Shown: one piece after another, positions 1 to 12,300 of the stretch
Layout: each line of letters starts with the position of its first letter
How positions within the stretch are numbered: the first letter of the stretch is position 1
Source: Macrotrachela quadricornifera
Taxonomy: Eukaryota > Rotifera > Eurotatoria > Philodinida > Philodinidae
DNA length: 64,000 nucleotides
Assembly: GCA_022393335.1 (NCBI GenBank)
Contig: JAJEKB010021746.1
Coordinates: 282,093-346,092 of the forward strand
Reading direction: 5' to 3'
Translations under genes and position numbers: made by a program
The notes under the pieces: generated by a model
Database searches by the model: none
Told to the model about the DNA's origin: nothing
Seen by the model: only the letters and a program-made list of their open reading frames with translations

Positions 1-171
1 TTAACGGCCGTTGACCAAACTTCATAAAAAAAAATGTTTTTTTGCAAAAGAAAGTCATCCTTTGTGTAAAAAATGGATTCTGAAAAAAATTTTAAAAAAC
101 TAACATCAGATTCGAGTTCCTCGACCCCGATTACCCTTTGGTTAAGTTTTATAGAAAATATTAATAAAATG

Positions 172-554
172 TTTTTTTGACCTTTTGCGGACATACAAGC
201 AAGCAAACAATTTATGTTTCTAAGACTGTTCTCTACGAGAAAGAGAATGATAATCAGCAATGATGTTCATCATCCACCACGATGAAGTCATCATTTTGTG
301 AAAAAACACCTATTTTCGATGAAAAATACCAAACCTCACCAATTCCTAACATCAATTGACCAATACTGATACCACATGATCACCAAACAGACTTCAGATT
401 CGAACTCCCCGCATTGAAAAACCTCTAGAAATGCTTTTTTCGAAAAATCGACTTTCGATCTTTTTTTGACCCTGCAGACATACAAGCAATCAATCAATCA
501 ATCACTCAAGCAGACAATTTATGTTTGCAAGACTCTTCTCTACGAGAAAGAGAA
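172..554. repeat. Two diverged copies of a dispersed repeat
   Basis: Two direct copies lie at about 172-248 and 461-554. Both read T-run, GACC, a CTGC/TTGC-GACATACAAGCAA segment, then AATTTATGTTT, AAGACT and a conserved TCTCTACGAGAAAGAGAAT end. Upstream of each is a shared CAGATTCGA(G/A)(T/C)TCC segment (about 107 and 392). The inner part (T-run, GACC..., CTGCGGACA, A/C-rich tail) also matches, in reverse orientation, the core of the TIR-bounded element at 59044-59368. This suggests one dispersed non-autonomous family with relic copies here. The rest of 1-640 shows no coding potential. Confidence 0.6.
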
Positions 555-645
555 TATCTTCTTAATTGTTGCCTATTGAGATTTGTTAATAAAAGAAATG
601 ATTAGAAGAAAGTGGTTAAAATTATAAATAAAAACTAAAAAAGAA

Positions 646-718
646 TGTTCTGTGCAGGTGTCGAACCTGCGACCTTCTGCGTGTTAAGCAGATGTGATAA
701 CCGCTACACCAACAGAAC
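646..718 (-). tRNA. tRNA-Val (anticodon AAC), copy 1
   Basis: Read on the minus strand this is a complete 73-nt cloverleaf. The 7-bp acceptor stem GTTCTGT/ACAGAAC is followed by an A discriminator. The D arm carries a GGTTA-type loop (B-less A box GTGTAGCGGTT). The anticodon arm is TCTGC-TTAACAC-GCAGA, giving anticodon AAC, and the T arm is GCAGG-TTCGACA-CCTGC. There is no intron. A T-rich run (TTCTTTTTT) follows the 3' end on the minus strand and would serve as the Pol III terminator. CCA is not encoded, as usual in eukaryotic nuclear genes. The gene is identical to the copy 460 bp away. Confidence 0.95.
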
Positions 719-1179
719 CACATTCGATCTAGGGAAATTAATCGTCCCTTTTTGTTCACGATAATCCTAGCACAGAAACCTCTAAAATTATCCATCATTG
801 TTTATAATATGAATGAAAATTTAAAAATACATACATAATGAATATTAGGCATTTCTTTTTGTTTATTTTCTGTTAAGATTCGTTTTGAAAAAAAAATGAT
901 TGATACTTAGGACACTACAAATAGGATAGCAATAATATTTTAATCCTTTATGAAAAATTTAAAAAACGTTTCTTCCCAATTGGTATCAGAGCAATAGAAT
1001 TTTCAATAAGATGTGCTTCGTTCACATACGTGCTGGTCACACAAGTATAATTTTTATTTTATTTTTATCGAAATTTATTTAAAAAAAACTTATCCATATT
1101 CATGTAATCAGTGTGTATGCAAATGAAACAAATCTCATCAAAAAAAAATTATTATACTATTATTGAAAAATAAAAAGAG

Positions 1180-1252
1180 TGTTCTGTGCAGGTGTCGAAC
1201 CTGCGACCTTCTGCGTGTTAAGCAGATGTGATAACCGCTACACCAACAGAAC
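1180..1252 (-). tRNA. tRNA-Val (anticodon AAC), copy 2
   Basis: This is the same 73-nt sequence as the copy at 646-718, in the same orientation. It has the same acceptor, D, anticodon (AAC) and T arms and an A discriminator. The flanks differ from those of copy 1, so the conserved unit is essentially the tRNA itself. A short T-run follows on the minus strand (complement of the A-rich 1163-1177) and would end Pol III transcription. Confidence 0.95.
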
Positions 1253-1808
1253 GTTCTATTCTAATTTTTTCCTGCAAACGCTTAATTCTGTTTGAAAAAC
1301 TTAAAACTGACTAGATAAATATATTTTACTCTAGATTGTTTTGCTTTACAAAATGAACCAATGAATATTGTCATGTTGAAAAAATTAAATTCAAGGTAAT
1401 ATAAACTGAAGATGCAAATTGCATGTATTCGATGATGTTATCTACTCTTACACGAACATAAATTTCTTATTCAATGTAATATAAATGATTTTGAGTATAT
1501 ACAATATTTTCTTAATAGAAATAATGGTCATTAACCTTGTTTTGTCCTATCTAACATTTGATCTATCTCTTTATTTCAATGAAGCATTGGCGCAGACATA
1601 AAAAAACTGATTTAATTCATTCATTTCAATGCGAAAAATGCAAGACACATTATATATCATAATATATGTTCTCATGCTATTATACTAGATACATTTATGC
1701 TTGTTGTCCTTGGTCGATCAGGCACGACATGTTGTATTCCGTTTAATGACAAGTAGTTTCTTCTTTTGATGATCGTGATTTACTATTTTTGTATAATAAA
1801 TATTACAC
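1253..1808. other. Intergenic, no gene seen
   Basis: AT-rich spacer between the tRNA pair and the kinase gene. No open frame, repeat or RNA gene was recognised. It must hold the promoter of the downstream kinase, but no clear TATA or initiator could be assigned. Confidence 0.5.
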
Positions 1809-3114
1809 ATGGGTATTATACTAAGTCGTTATCAAGCAGGTAGCGCTTCATTTCAATTTAATTGATTTGAATAATTTTATTTTATGTAGATTATGTAGAA
1901 AATTCCAATCGTAGTAAGGCAACAATTCCTGATCTTTCATTACGCCATCAAACATTCAATATTCAAGGTCAATTGTATTTTTTGATCGATCGACTAGGTA
2001 AAGGAGGTTTTGGATCTGTATGGTCAGCTATCACCTCCGATGGTAATTATAATTTTAATTGTTGAATAAGTTGTTATATTCACATACATCTTTTAATTTT
2101 TATGAATTTCTTCTTTGAAATTTACGTTGAATAAATTTTAAATATTTTGAAAACAATACAGTATGAGCTAGTTTAGTTTATTAATTATTAAGTAAATGTG
2201 AATGTTGAAGAAAAAGTTGTTCTTCTTTTTTAAAATAGGCTATCCTGCTGCTGTCAAAACAATTGATATTAGTAGAAGAAATTCAACTCAATTTGATCCT
2301 GCTACATTGATGGATTCATTTGCAAAAGAGATCAAAATGGCTTATAAGATGCGTCAAGAAACACGTCATGTAGTGACTATATATGGTTTTGATTTTGATA
2401 TGCGAAAAGGACTAGCATTGATTGCCATGGAATTAGGTGGAGAAACGCTTAGTCAACGAATTGAAAGACTTTATGCTATGAAAGATATGAGAAGAAAATA
2501 TCTTAAAAACGATAGTATGATAACAATGGCCGGTGATTATATTCCATCACGTGAACGAAAAAATATATGGATACAATTAGTCAATATTGTGCTAACATTA
2601 CATCGACATCATGTTGTGAGTAAATCTAAATATAAATATTTGAAAAACAAAATACATGCCATTTATAGATTCATCGTGATATGAAACCGGACAATTTAGT
2701 ATTTTTTGGTTCTGTTATGAAAATTGTTGATTTAGGTATTGCACAAAAAGAAGTTATGGGGTTCGATTGATTCTTTTTTAGATATATTTGCTATAGTATA
2801 TATGTATATATAGACATGATCCAGATACCGAGAGAGTTGGTAGTCCATATTTTAGTGCACCCGAATGTTTTGAGTGGGATACACGCATATCATCAAAAGC
2901 TGATATATGGTCAGCAGGTGCTATTCTATATTATATGACTTACGGGGAACCACCTTTACAACATTCATCTCGTCCACCACCTGATATGTATCCAACACGT
3001 TCAGCTAACGTCGCAGATGTATTAAATCATTGCCTTCAAGAAAATGTGAAAAAACGAGGATCTCATAGTTGGCTCGCTCAACATCCTTATACTATTAATC
3101 CTATGGCATTATAA
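1809..3114 (+). CDS. MPS1/TTK-like protein kinase, kinase domain only
   Basis: Five exons fit frame and GT..AG rules: 1809-1839, 1890-2042, 2239-2615, 2669-2760 and 2814-3114 (954 nt, 317 residues). The kinase motifs are in order: glycine loop GKGGFG (about 47-52), VAIK-equivalent AAVK (Lys68), HRDMKPDN (189-196), DLG in place of DFG (208-210), APE (233-235) and the F-helix segment ADIWSAGAILYYMTYGEPP. The latter, together with RERKNIWIQLVNIVLTLH before the catalytic loop, resembles MPS1/TTK, the spindle-checkpoint kinase. Known MPS1 has a long N-terminal TPR region; here only about 35 residues precede the domain. The N-terminus MGIILS fits the MGxxxS/T myristoylation pattern, suggesting membrane attachment. 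All catalytic residues are present, so it is probably active. Family placement is by motif similarity only. Confidence 0.82.
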
Positions 3115-3299
3115 ACATGCTAACTCTATCTTCATCTTCGTTGAGATTACGTAAATATTAATCAAGAGTATTCCTATTATGACAATAAATCATTTAAGAC
3201 AAACAAATATTTTAAATCTGTAATCATGTATTTAAAAAGTATAATTAATATAGTTTTTGTATAAAAAGAAGATAAAGAATAATAGGACTGGAATGTACA

Positions 3300-3360
3300 T
3301 ATAGAGATGTGAGCCGGGACGCCACCACCGCCGATCCAATCATTCGCTTACACCTCTATA
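3300..3360. ncRNA. GC-rich stem-loop downstream of the kinase gene
   Basis: A 15-bp stem (3300-3314 with 3346-3360; one mismatch and one G-U wobble) encloses a 31-nt loop that is very GC-rich against the AT-rich surroundings. It lies 186 bp after the kinase stop codon, so it could sit in the 3' UTR or be a small independent structured RNA. It matches no RNA family that I recognise. The call rests on folding and composition alone. Confidence 0.3.
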
Positions 3361-5114
3361 TACAATCTATAAAAATAACAAATAAATATTAACGTTAGAT
3401 TAGAATTCACAAACTTACTTCTTTCATATATGTCATCAAAGTTTATTATGTCTAAAAAATTTTGTTCTAAATTCTATAAAAGTAATGACCATTTTGATAA
3501 AAATACAGAATATTTTCAAAAGTTTAATTCAGTGGAATACCAATCTCTGGTAGTCTGTAGATTTTCTCGGGTAGATCGCTTTCAATCCTGGTTCCAGAAA
3601 TGGCCAATAGAAAATGTAGGATTTTTAAAACTACTCGTGACGTTTCAGCTAAGAACCAATTTCAGCAGAATATGGATTTTTAACTTGAATAATGAAGTCA
3701 TATTCAAGCTGTAATTATTTTAAATAAGTTTCTATATCCTCAAGATAGAATGATCGTTTTTTGTATATTAATTATTTAAAAAAATTTCATAAAAAATGTG
3801 CAAATTCAAGAGTTTAATTAGGATTTTGTTGCTCATACGAACATTTATTTGTAAAGGTCATGTTCATCAAAGAAAAATATGTCATTTTTTAGTTCAGAGA
3901 ATTCGTACAATAAGAACTTCAAAATGTTTCGAATGTTAAACAAAGACATCAAACAACAATTTTTCAATGAGTTGAAATAGATTATGTAAAAAGAATGTGC
4001 GAGAAGAGATGATAAGAAGGAGTATCGCTTAGCTATGAGTTCCATTCCTATTGTACGATCTATATATAATACTAACCCAATTGCTCTACATTTATTAATC
4101 TTCTAATATTATTCGCTCAAAGAAGTTGGTTGATAGCCAATATGTGAATATAATTGGCTAATCATACACGAAATCGAGCAATTTTGAGTAACAGCTTGCA
4201 GAAACTTTAACAACAAATTCCAACCTGTCTCATGCAATTTATCTTAGAAAATCTCAAGAGAAAATTGCCAAGCTAGATCTTTTTATAAAATGGTCCTTAC
4301 TGTCAACCTTATACAGTTTCATTGTGTGTAGATATACATTCAGCAATAGTTCTCAAAATTGAATCTAATGAGATATAATACATGACGATCATACTCATAA
4401 ATGAGAGAAAAGAGAAAGCATATAGTTCTCAAATATATTCATTCTACACTTTCATTCTTTTATTATCTTGAAAACAAAAACTTTTCAAGTGTGCACAGGA
4501 TGTTAAATTAATTTATGATACACATAAAATATCCACATTCAAAATAAAAATACTAGAAATATTTAAAAAGAAAAAATTGAATGAAAAACATTCAAATGTT
4601 CGAATATAAACTATTAGTGTCACTGTAATAGTAAATCATATATCAAAGAATTTCCTAACAAAAAAATTTTTTCAATTCCATTTCTTTGATAAACTATGCA
4701 ATTACATATTGATTGAATGATAAGAAGATTTTAAAAAATTCAAAATTCTTTTTTTTCCATATACTTCTTTCCTTTTCTTTCCTTTTCTTTATCTAACTCA
4801 ATTCATTTCTACGTACTTGTGAGATTTATTCAATAATGATACTTGAAAGTTTATTTCTATTTATATAATAATCCCAAAAAATAACATATATACAACTTTA
4901 ATTAGAAAAAAAAAGGATATGAAAAAGATAAGTATTAAACTCAACAAAGATCTGTGTAAGTACATACGAGAAATCTAGAGCAGAATATGTAATATAAAAT
5001 TTAACAAATAGTTTTTACTGACATTTTATGTCAAGGCTTTTCTATTTGTAATAAACTGATAATAAAATTTGATAACATTACTTTAACCTTCGTTGATTTA
5101 CTTTCATTTTGAAA
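3361..5114. other. Intergenic, no convincing gene
   Basis: AT-rich spacer. Short open frames at 3430-3714 (plus) and 3845-4045 (minus) have no recognisable domain, no matching splice context and composition like the flanks, so I do not call them genes. A short TTTCTTTTCC microsatellite-like stretch lies near 4770-4790. Confidence 0.5.
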
Positions 5115-6049
5115 ATGGATAGAAATGTAAAACAACGTGTATGTGGTATTCTAGGAGGTATGACCTATGTCTCAACAACTGAAGTAAACTATTAATTAAA
5201 TTAATATTTTTATTTTAATTATTTGCTTTTTTTATAAAGTATTATAATAAAATGAATGAATTGATTAATAAATCATGGTAGTTGTATTCATATTGTATCA
5301 GTTGATATATTTCAATGTGTTGATTTACTAAATAAAACTCAATGGTCAGAAGTAATTGAATATATTCTTCAAGGTGCTCATCAATTAGTAAAAAGTGGTA
5401 TTGATTTTTTACTTATTGCTTCTAATACTAGTAGATACAAATTATAAATTTTATTTTATCAGATAAATTTCATTTATAGGTCATATTGCTGCACCATGAA
5501 TAATGGAATATTATCCTAATCTTCCATTTCTTCATATGCTGTATCATATACAATTAAAGAAAAAAATTTAAAAAAAAAATAATTATATCTATTGATTAAT
5601 TATAGATTAGATTTTTTGGAACAAAATTTACTATGAAATCAAATAGTTCAGTTGTTGAACGTTTACATCAAATAATTATTGATGAATTAGCAAAAAATAT
5701 ATTCAATGAAGAATCAAAACAATTTTATATAAAATCTATCAAACATTTATATGATGAAGAACAAGTTGAAGGAATTATTCTTGGTTTTACTGGTAAATTT
5801 AAGAATTTAATTAGTTTTTAACGTAACACTTTATTTTTTTAAAGAAATTCCTTTACTTATCAAACAAAATGATATTCCTTATTTACCTCTTTTTGATTCA
5901 ACAGAATTTCATGTAAGTTAGAAATATATTTATTTACTCAATTCATCAAAGCTTTTTTTTTTTGGTTTAATCAATAGATTCAATTTGCAGTTGATTATCA
6001 ACTTGGTCGTTTCAATATAGAATCAATTTTACCAGTAAAAATCGATTAG
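5115..6049 (+). pseudogene. Aspartate/glutamate-racemase-family pseudogene with introns
   Basis: Fragments in order match the bacterial Asp/Glu racemase family (YgeA-like): VCGILGGMTYVSTTE at the start, YYNKMNELINKS, SVDIFQCVDLL, SGIDFLLIASNTS, HIAAP-stop-IMEYYPNLPFLHM, FFGTKFTM, then LHQIIIDELAKNIF and VEGIILGFTEIPLLI, ending IQFAVDYQLGRFN before TAG. GT..AG introns separate several blocks (about 5184-5237, 5432-5480, 5793-5845 and 5913-5978). Lesions are a frameshift near 5277, an in-frame TGA at about 5498-5500 after HIAAP, and loss of about 20 residues after FTM. Both cysteines that normally act as acid and base are replaced: CNT is SNT and GCTEI is GFTEI. It is probably a bacterial gene acquired long ago, intronised and then inactivated. 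A non-catalytic expressed product is unlikely given the frameshift. Confidence 0.75.
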
Positions 6050-8183
6050 AATAATTAAGAATTTATTTAAGTTAATATTAATTATGTCGATATTTTTTTT
6101 CATTACCTATTACACATTATATTTTTAATACTCTATTATACAAAGACATAGAGAAGTTATTATTTATCAATTATATTACTTTAAAAGAGAATTGACATTG
6201 ATTCTAACAATGGTAGTGATAACTTCGTTTGGATACAAACGACAAGCAAAAGGAAGTAGATAAATGATTACATACATTCATAAATATTGTGATATGCTTA
6301 TTAACGATGAGTGTTTTGTTAGATAGGTCTATGAACGATAAGATGCAATAATTTCTTTTTTACATCTTTGATAGAATATGAACTGTTGATTAGGAAAAAC
6401 TACATTTTACAACAAAACTCGCTTATTATTAAATCTTAACTGAAATTTTGTTCGTCATTCTGATATATTTTCATTAAAATTAAGCTTAAATGTAATAAGG
6501 TTAACATGAAAAATTGAATCAATTGATGTACGTTTCCAAAGTTTTTTTGTCATCTTTCATTTGAAAATTCAAAATAATTGAAGCCATTGAAATCAATAAA
6601 AATATTTTAGAGTTACGAACAAAATATTTGGCTCACGATTTAATAAAAGCGATCTTCCTTAGCACAAGAAACAAAAGAAAAAATACGGATCATACTTTTA
6701 TGACTGGTAGTACCCTGAACTAAATTAGATAAAATATTTAACTCTATCAATTACATAAAAATCACTAGATATTAATTTCTCATAATCAACAGTTTACATT
6801 TCATGAAATAATATGAAAAAAAAAATTTGAAAATTGCTTCTCTTTAGAGACATTATGCATATGATTATCTTCATCATGTATCTTGCATAATGGCATGGGA
6901 TTAACGTGCCACTTTTTTGTGATAACATGCTATATTCAACCAGAAATCTCTGTTGAATAAATACTTTCTCTTCTAAAATAAAAATATGCGTTTTTAACCA
7001 CATTAATTACTTATTTATGGATTAAAAGATGAAAGAAAATAGAAAAAAATGATTTATTCTACGAATTCATTATGGGATACTTTTCTTGTAAAATATATCG
7101 ATGAATAGATTATATGATTAGAATTTCTTAGATTCCGACTGTTATAGTAATTAATAAAATATATCATTGAACAAAGCTATTGTCCATATTGTATATTCAT
7201 TATATAAGACTAAAATCTTAGAAAAATACAATATTCTAGGTTAAAATATCACAGTTAAATGCGTTCTTTAAAAAAAGAGAATAATCCGAATTTTTTTATA
7301 TGTCATTAAATGAGTATATTGTATTTACTAAATAGTTATAGCATTAACTTATTATAGAATACAGTAGTTTCTAAAGAATTGATATTCGTTATTTCTTCCT
7401 TTATCTTTTTTTTTTCCAATAGAAAACAAAAGAGTTTTTTGTCATTGATTAGCCTTTTAACCGTATATCCGGCTGCGCCAACATGCGAGTATAATTGACT
7501 AAATGGATAATTACATTGATATTTTTCTTATTGGTTTATATTTTTGTTCTTCAACATGTAAAGTTCTTTGTCAATATTTGATAAAACAGCGGGAATAAAT
7601 ATTTTGTTTCCATTTTATACAAAGATCTCATTGTTCAAAAAGAAGAAAAAGAGATCAATATCACCGTCATCGAGTGAATAGAGGATCAGTCTCTAGGCGG
7701 TAAGCTTTTTCTTTGTCTGTCGCTTTCTGTTCTTTTTTTTTTTTTTTTTTCTTCGATTGTCGACGATGTATCTTGCTGTCTTTTCTTTTTTGTCGACAGA
7801 CACAAGCATTTTGTTTCTCTTCTATTCTTCTCTCTCTCTTTCGCTTATGTTTCTCATAGGACCTTAGCGTGTGTCCTGTCGTATATTCATATGACTGTGT
7901 TCTCGCACGCTATTCTTATTGCGATTACACGTAGCGATTGCACGCTTGCCACCCTTGCAAGGTCGAATACACTCGAGTGTATACATGAATGAAGATGGTT
8001 TGATCACTTTCTTCTTCTTCTTCTTTTTATTCTTTCATATATTCATGCATATATATATACATTCAATACTTATATTTTGAAGTACTTCTTAATGTTCTAT
8101 TCATTAATTTATTATTACCAATTAATTGACAATTAATTTATGAATTTATAGACTTAAATATACTTACAAATATCATAAGAAAA
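6050..8183. other. Intergenic, promoter side of the PHLDB gene
   Basis: No gene was recognised. The open frame at 6794-7003 (minus) has no domain. The last 500 bp become richer in C/T tracts (7700-7870) and include a GC-richer stretch (7860-7990), plausibly the promoter and 5' UTR of the gene starting at 8184; a GGCGGTAAG donor-like site near 7696 would fit a 5'-UTR intron. No core element could be assigned firmly. Confidence 0.4.
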
Positions 8184-9321
8184 ATGAATGAAGATGATGA
8201 ACATGAACACGGTAAGAAACAAAACAACAATATAAATACTATAAATATGTTGATATTTTTGTGAGAATGTAAGGCTTCATAATAATGATTGATCGAATGG
8301 CAATATCTAGCTGAGAAAATAAACAATCATAAGAAAGGAAACCTGCATATATTTATTCATAATAATAACATAGCATTGTTGAAAAGAACAGAACAGCATA
8401 AATACATCCTGTATATAGATTTGACATCATATGAATATTACATGAACCACTATCAGACAGTCATCTTCTGATGATTATATATGTAATAAGATTAATGTGG
8501 CTGTAGAGTAAAGAAATGTTGAATATTAGTGCTACTACAATTGATGATGTAAAAATGTATAGATTTTTTTTTTTTTGTGCATGGTATCAATTAGATGTGC
8601 ATAAAAAAAAATATGACCTAATGATTATTACAAACTGAAAAGAAAGAAAGAAAGAAAAAAAGAAAGGGAATAATGTTAATTTAAATATATTTTATTCGTT
8701 TAGAAGTATCATCATCTAGTCATTTATTGGTTGCACTTGAAGATTTACTTAAACGAAGTCATAATAGTTCTATATTCATACCAAAGGTTAAATATCAAAG
8801 TAAAAGTCTTGACGATTTAATCATATATAAACGAAATCAACAAGAAGAAAAAAATCAACAAATATCAAATACAACACGAACTAAACTTGATTTATCTAAT
8901 ATTGAATATGATGAACAAGATAATGATTATGATTTACATATACAACGAAGTCGTTCAGCACCTGTTTCACCAACAAAAATTTATGATAAAGAATTAGCTG
9001 CTTTTATACAGTGTGATCAACAACAACAAGAATTAATTGGAGATAATTTTATTTATAATATTGATCTATCTTATTCAAATAATAATAATAATAATTCACA
9101 TCAACAAAATTCCAAATTAGCAATATTTTTTGTAATAAAATTATTTATATATATATATATATAATCATATAATTTTGTTTTTATTTCCTTCTTATAGGAA
9201 GATGATTTTTCATCGGAAGAAATAATTTATGAACCATCTGTTAATCTTATTCATACATCTCATATAAATAGTTGTTTAACAATAACTGAAGAAAATGAAG
9301 AAGAACTTGAACAATTAAAAC

Positions 9322-9354
<33 letters not shown>

Positions 9355-12300
9355 ATCAAGAGCAACAAGAAAACTATAATTATTTATCAGATATTAATGA
9401 AAATTCAACTTCAATAGATATATTATCTGATCATATAAATATATCTGAGAATGATAATCAAATAAATAATCAATTATTAATTAATATGAACAAATGTGAA
9501 GATAATATTGAACGTCTTTCAACTATATATGAATCTCCAAGTCCACAACCTGAAATAGAAGAAGAATTTGATGATGATATATATGATAAATTAATCGTTT
9601 ATGATATTGCAGATGTTAATACAACAACAAAAGTATATAGAACTTCACATGTATATATATATATAATATGATTATTTTTCTTTAAGCTATCAATGGATCC
9701 ATCAATAGAAGAGCCTACTGTTTCAACATCTATATCATATTGTTCTCCAAATATTAATCAACCTCATCTCAATTCATGTTATACAAATGCTTGTTTCGAA
9801 CCATGTCCTAATTTAACCAATGTTCTTTCAGTTTCTCGTTTATGTGGAACAACAAATATGATTATTTATAAAGATAATAATCCTTTATCATTACCTCCTT
9901 CTACTTCTACTTCAGCAACAAATATTGATGAAAAAACATCATCATCACCGGTGATCAATACTCAGATCATTCCTTCATCATTTTCTCCAAAACAACAACA
10001 TCATCAACAAATATCTTCAATTCCACTACTAAATAAACAATCAAATTCTCTAAATGATAATAATAAATTTATATCATCACAACAACATATTAAAAAAATG
10101 AAAGTAATACAATCATCATCATCAAGTTTATCAGATTTTATTTCTCCAACATCACAAAATACAAGTAAATATATACATATGTTCTTCGTTGTTTTTTTTT
10201 CTTTTTTAAAGAATAGAATAAATATTAATTATATGCTTGATTGAAAATGTAATGATGCATCTTTCTTCTTTATTTTTCATTTATTTCCACTAAATTAAAT
10301 TATCATTATATGTTCATTGTTTTTCTAGGTTATTATGAAGAAGTTCCAAATGTTCATTATTCATTAACAGATTGTTCATTAAAACATCAAAATTCTTTAA
10401 TAAATAAAAATGAACAACAAAAATTTTCATCTAATCGACGTATTTTAACAAATGGTCTTTTATTATCACATTGTTCAACTAATCCTATACCACGTCGTAA
10501 ACGAGATAATCTTTATTCTATAAATAATACTAAGAAAAATAATTCAATAAAACAAAAAAGTGAAGAAAAACTTTCATCAGATTCATCATCATCATCAGAA
10601 TTATTATCATCATCTAATGAAAAAATTTTATCACGATCTGATTTTATTCTTCAACATGAACATAATATTCCTCCTGAACGTAAATCATCTAGTCTTAAAA
10701 GTATATATATGACATCACCACAATTAACATCAAAAATTCTTTATCCAATTGATTTTGAAAATAATAATATTGATATATCTTGGTATAGAAAACAATTATT
10801 TTATTCACATAAAGTACCAACATCAGATTCAGGTATTATTATTGATACACAACCAACATCAAAATCAAGTATTGAAGAAGTATGCATTATATATAATTAA
10901 AGTTCATTAAAAAAAAAAAAAAAAGGAAAAGATTATTCATTGTTACATACAATAAACATTACTAAAATCTTTTTCTTTCATATCATAGATTAAATCAGTT
11001 GTTCGATTAATTGAATGAAAATCTATGCTAGACGAAAGAATTAGATTTCCTCCTTATTAAGATCTATTTATATACTCTTTTAAACAAATTGATGTTTTGA
11101 ATAATTATTATTTAGGATGATAATAATGATACTTCAAATATTGATCAATTGAAACAATATAAAATTAATTATCAAAAAACATTAAATGATTTGACTGTTA
11201 TTAAAAAGAATATTGTTGATATTGATAGTCGTCTTAATGAAGCTACACGAGAGGTAAGATAGTAGTATTGATTACCATATTATTTCTATTATTCTTATAA
11301 TTTGATCTTTTCTATGTGTGAGATAATTGGCTTTTTCAGTCGAATCACTTTTTCTATATTCTCCTTGATCTTCTCAATCTCTGACATGTGTATGTATATA
11401 TGTGTGCGTCCTGTGATAGGAAAAAATTCCTATATGTACATATCTACATAAAAAAAAAGAACGTTCCAATCCTGAACTAAGTATACCTCACGTACATTTT
11501 TCTATTCCAGACCATCTGTGCGTTAATCTTTCTTTTTTGTTACATAGCATCGTTGACTGATAACAAGTTCTCTCATCAGAAATCAAAGAAGAACAAGAAA
11601 AATGATTATTATTTTTTTTTTTGCGCATGTAGAGAGTATTATCAATAGATTGGATAGAGAAAGTAATAATCATATACAGTGTTACTGTTACATTCGATAA
11701 TGATAGCTGTCCTATTTAGTTTCATGTCTATAGATATATATAAAACACTTAATTATATATTCATTTGACTTTTCTTTTTTTTTTTTTTTTTTGTTTTAGT
11801 TAGAAATAGAACAAGCATTAATTGAAGGTGAACATGAATTAGTATTTAAACAAATTTTAGATGCAAGTGAAATTGATCAAAAAAAAATTCGACAATTATA
11901 TAAAAATTTACAATTGTTAATTGAGAAAATAATGACAGAAAAAAATTTTGTAAGATAATACTGCTAATAATAATAATTTTAATATAATTTATTTTTTATT
12001 TAGATTCGTAATGAAATTGATTATATTCAACAAATACTTTTTAAATTTGAACATGAATTATATGAACTTGAACAACAATATCCATCATTAGATGAAAAAA
12101 TTCTACAGTAAATTAATATAATATAATTAGAAAAAAAATTTTTTTTGTTTTTCATGAATTTTTATTTAGAAAAAAAGAAATTATAAATATAACACGTAAA
12201 AAATATGAAGATCTTGAATTTCAATTAATGGAATTAGAAACACGTTATGAATCTGAACTTGAACAAGCTGAAGAACATTTTCAAAATGAACAAAAAATTG

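Noticed and set aside
480..510. CAAT-CAAT-CAAT short tandem run resembling a repeat array or CRISPR-like spacing
   Set aside because: It is a 4-bp microsatellite inside one copy of a dispersed repeat; no repeat-spacer structure exists anywhere in the window.
3430..4045. Two short frames (94 and 66 residues)
   Set aside because: Composition matches the flanking intergenic DNA, no domain and no exon neighbours.
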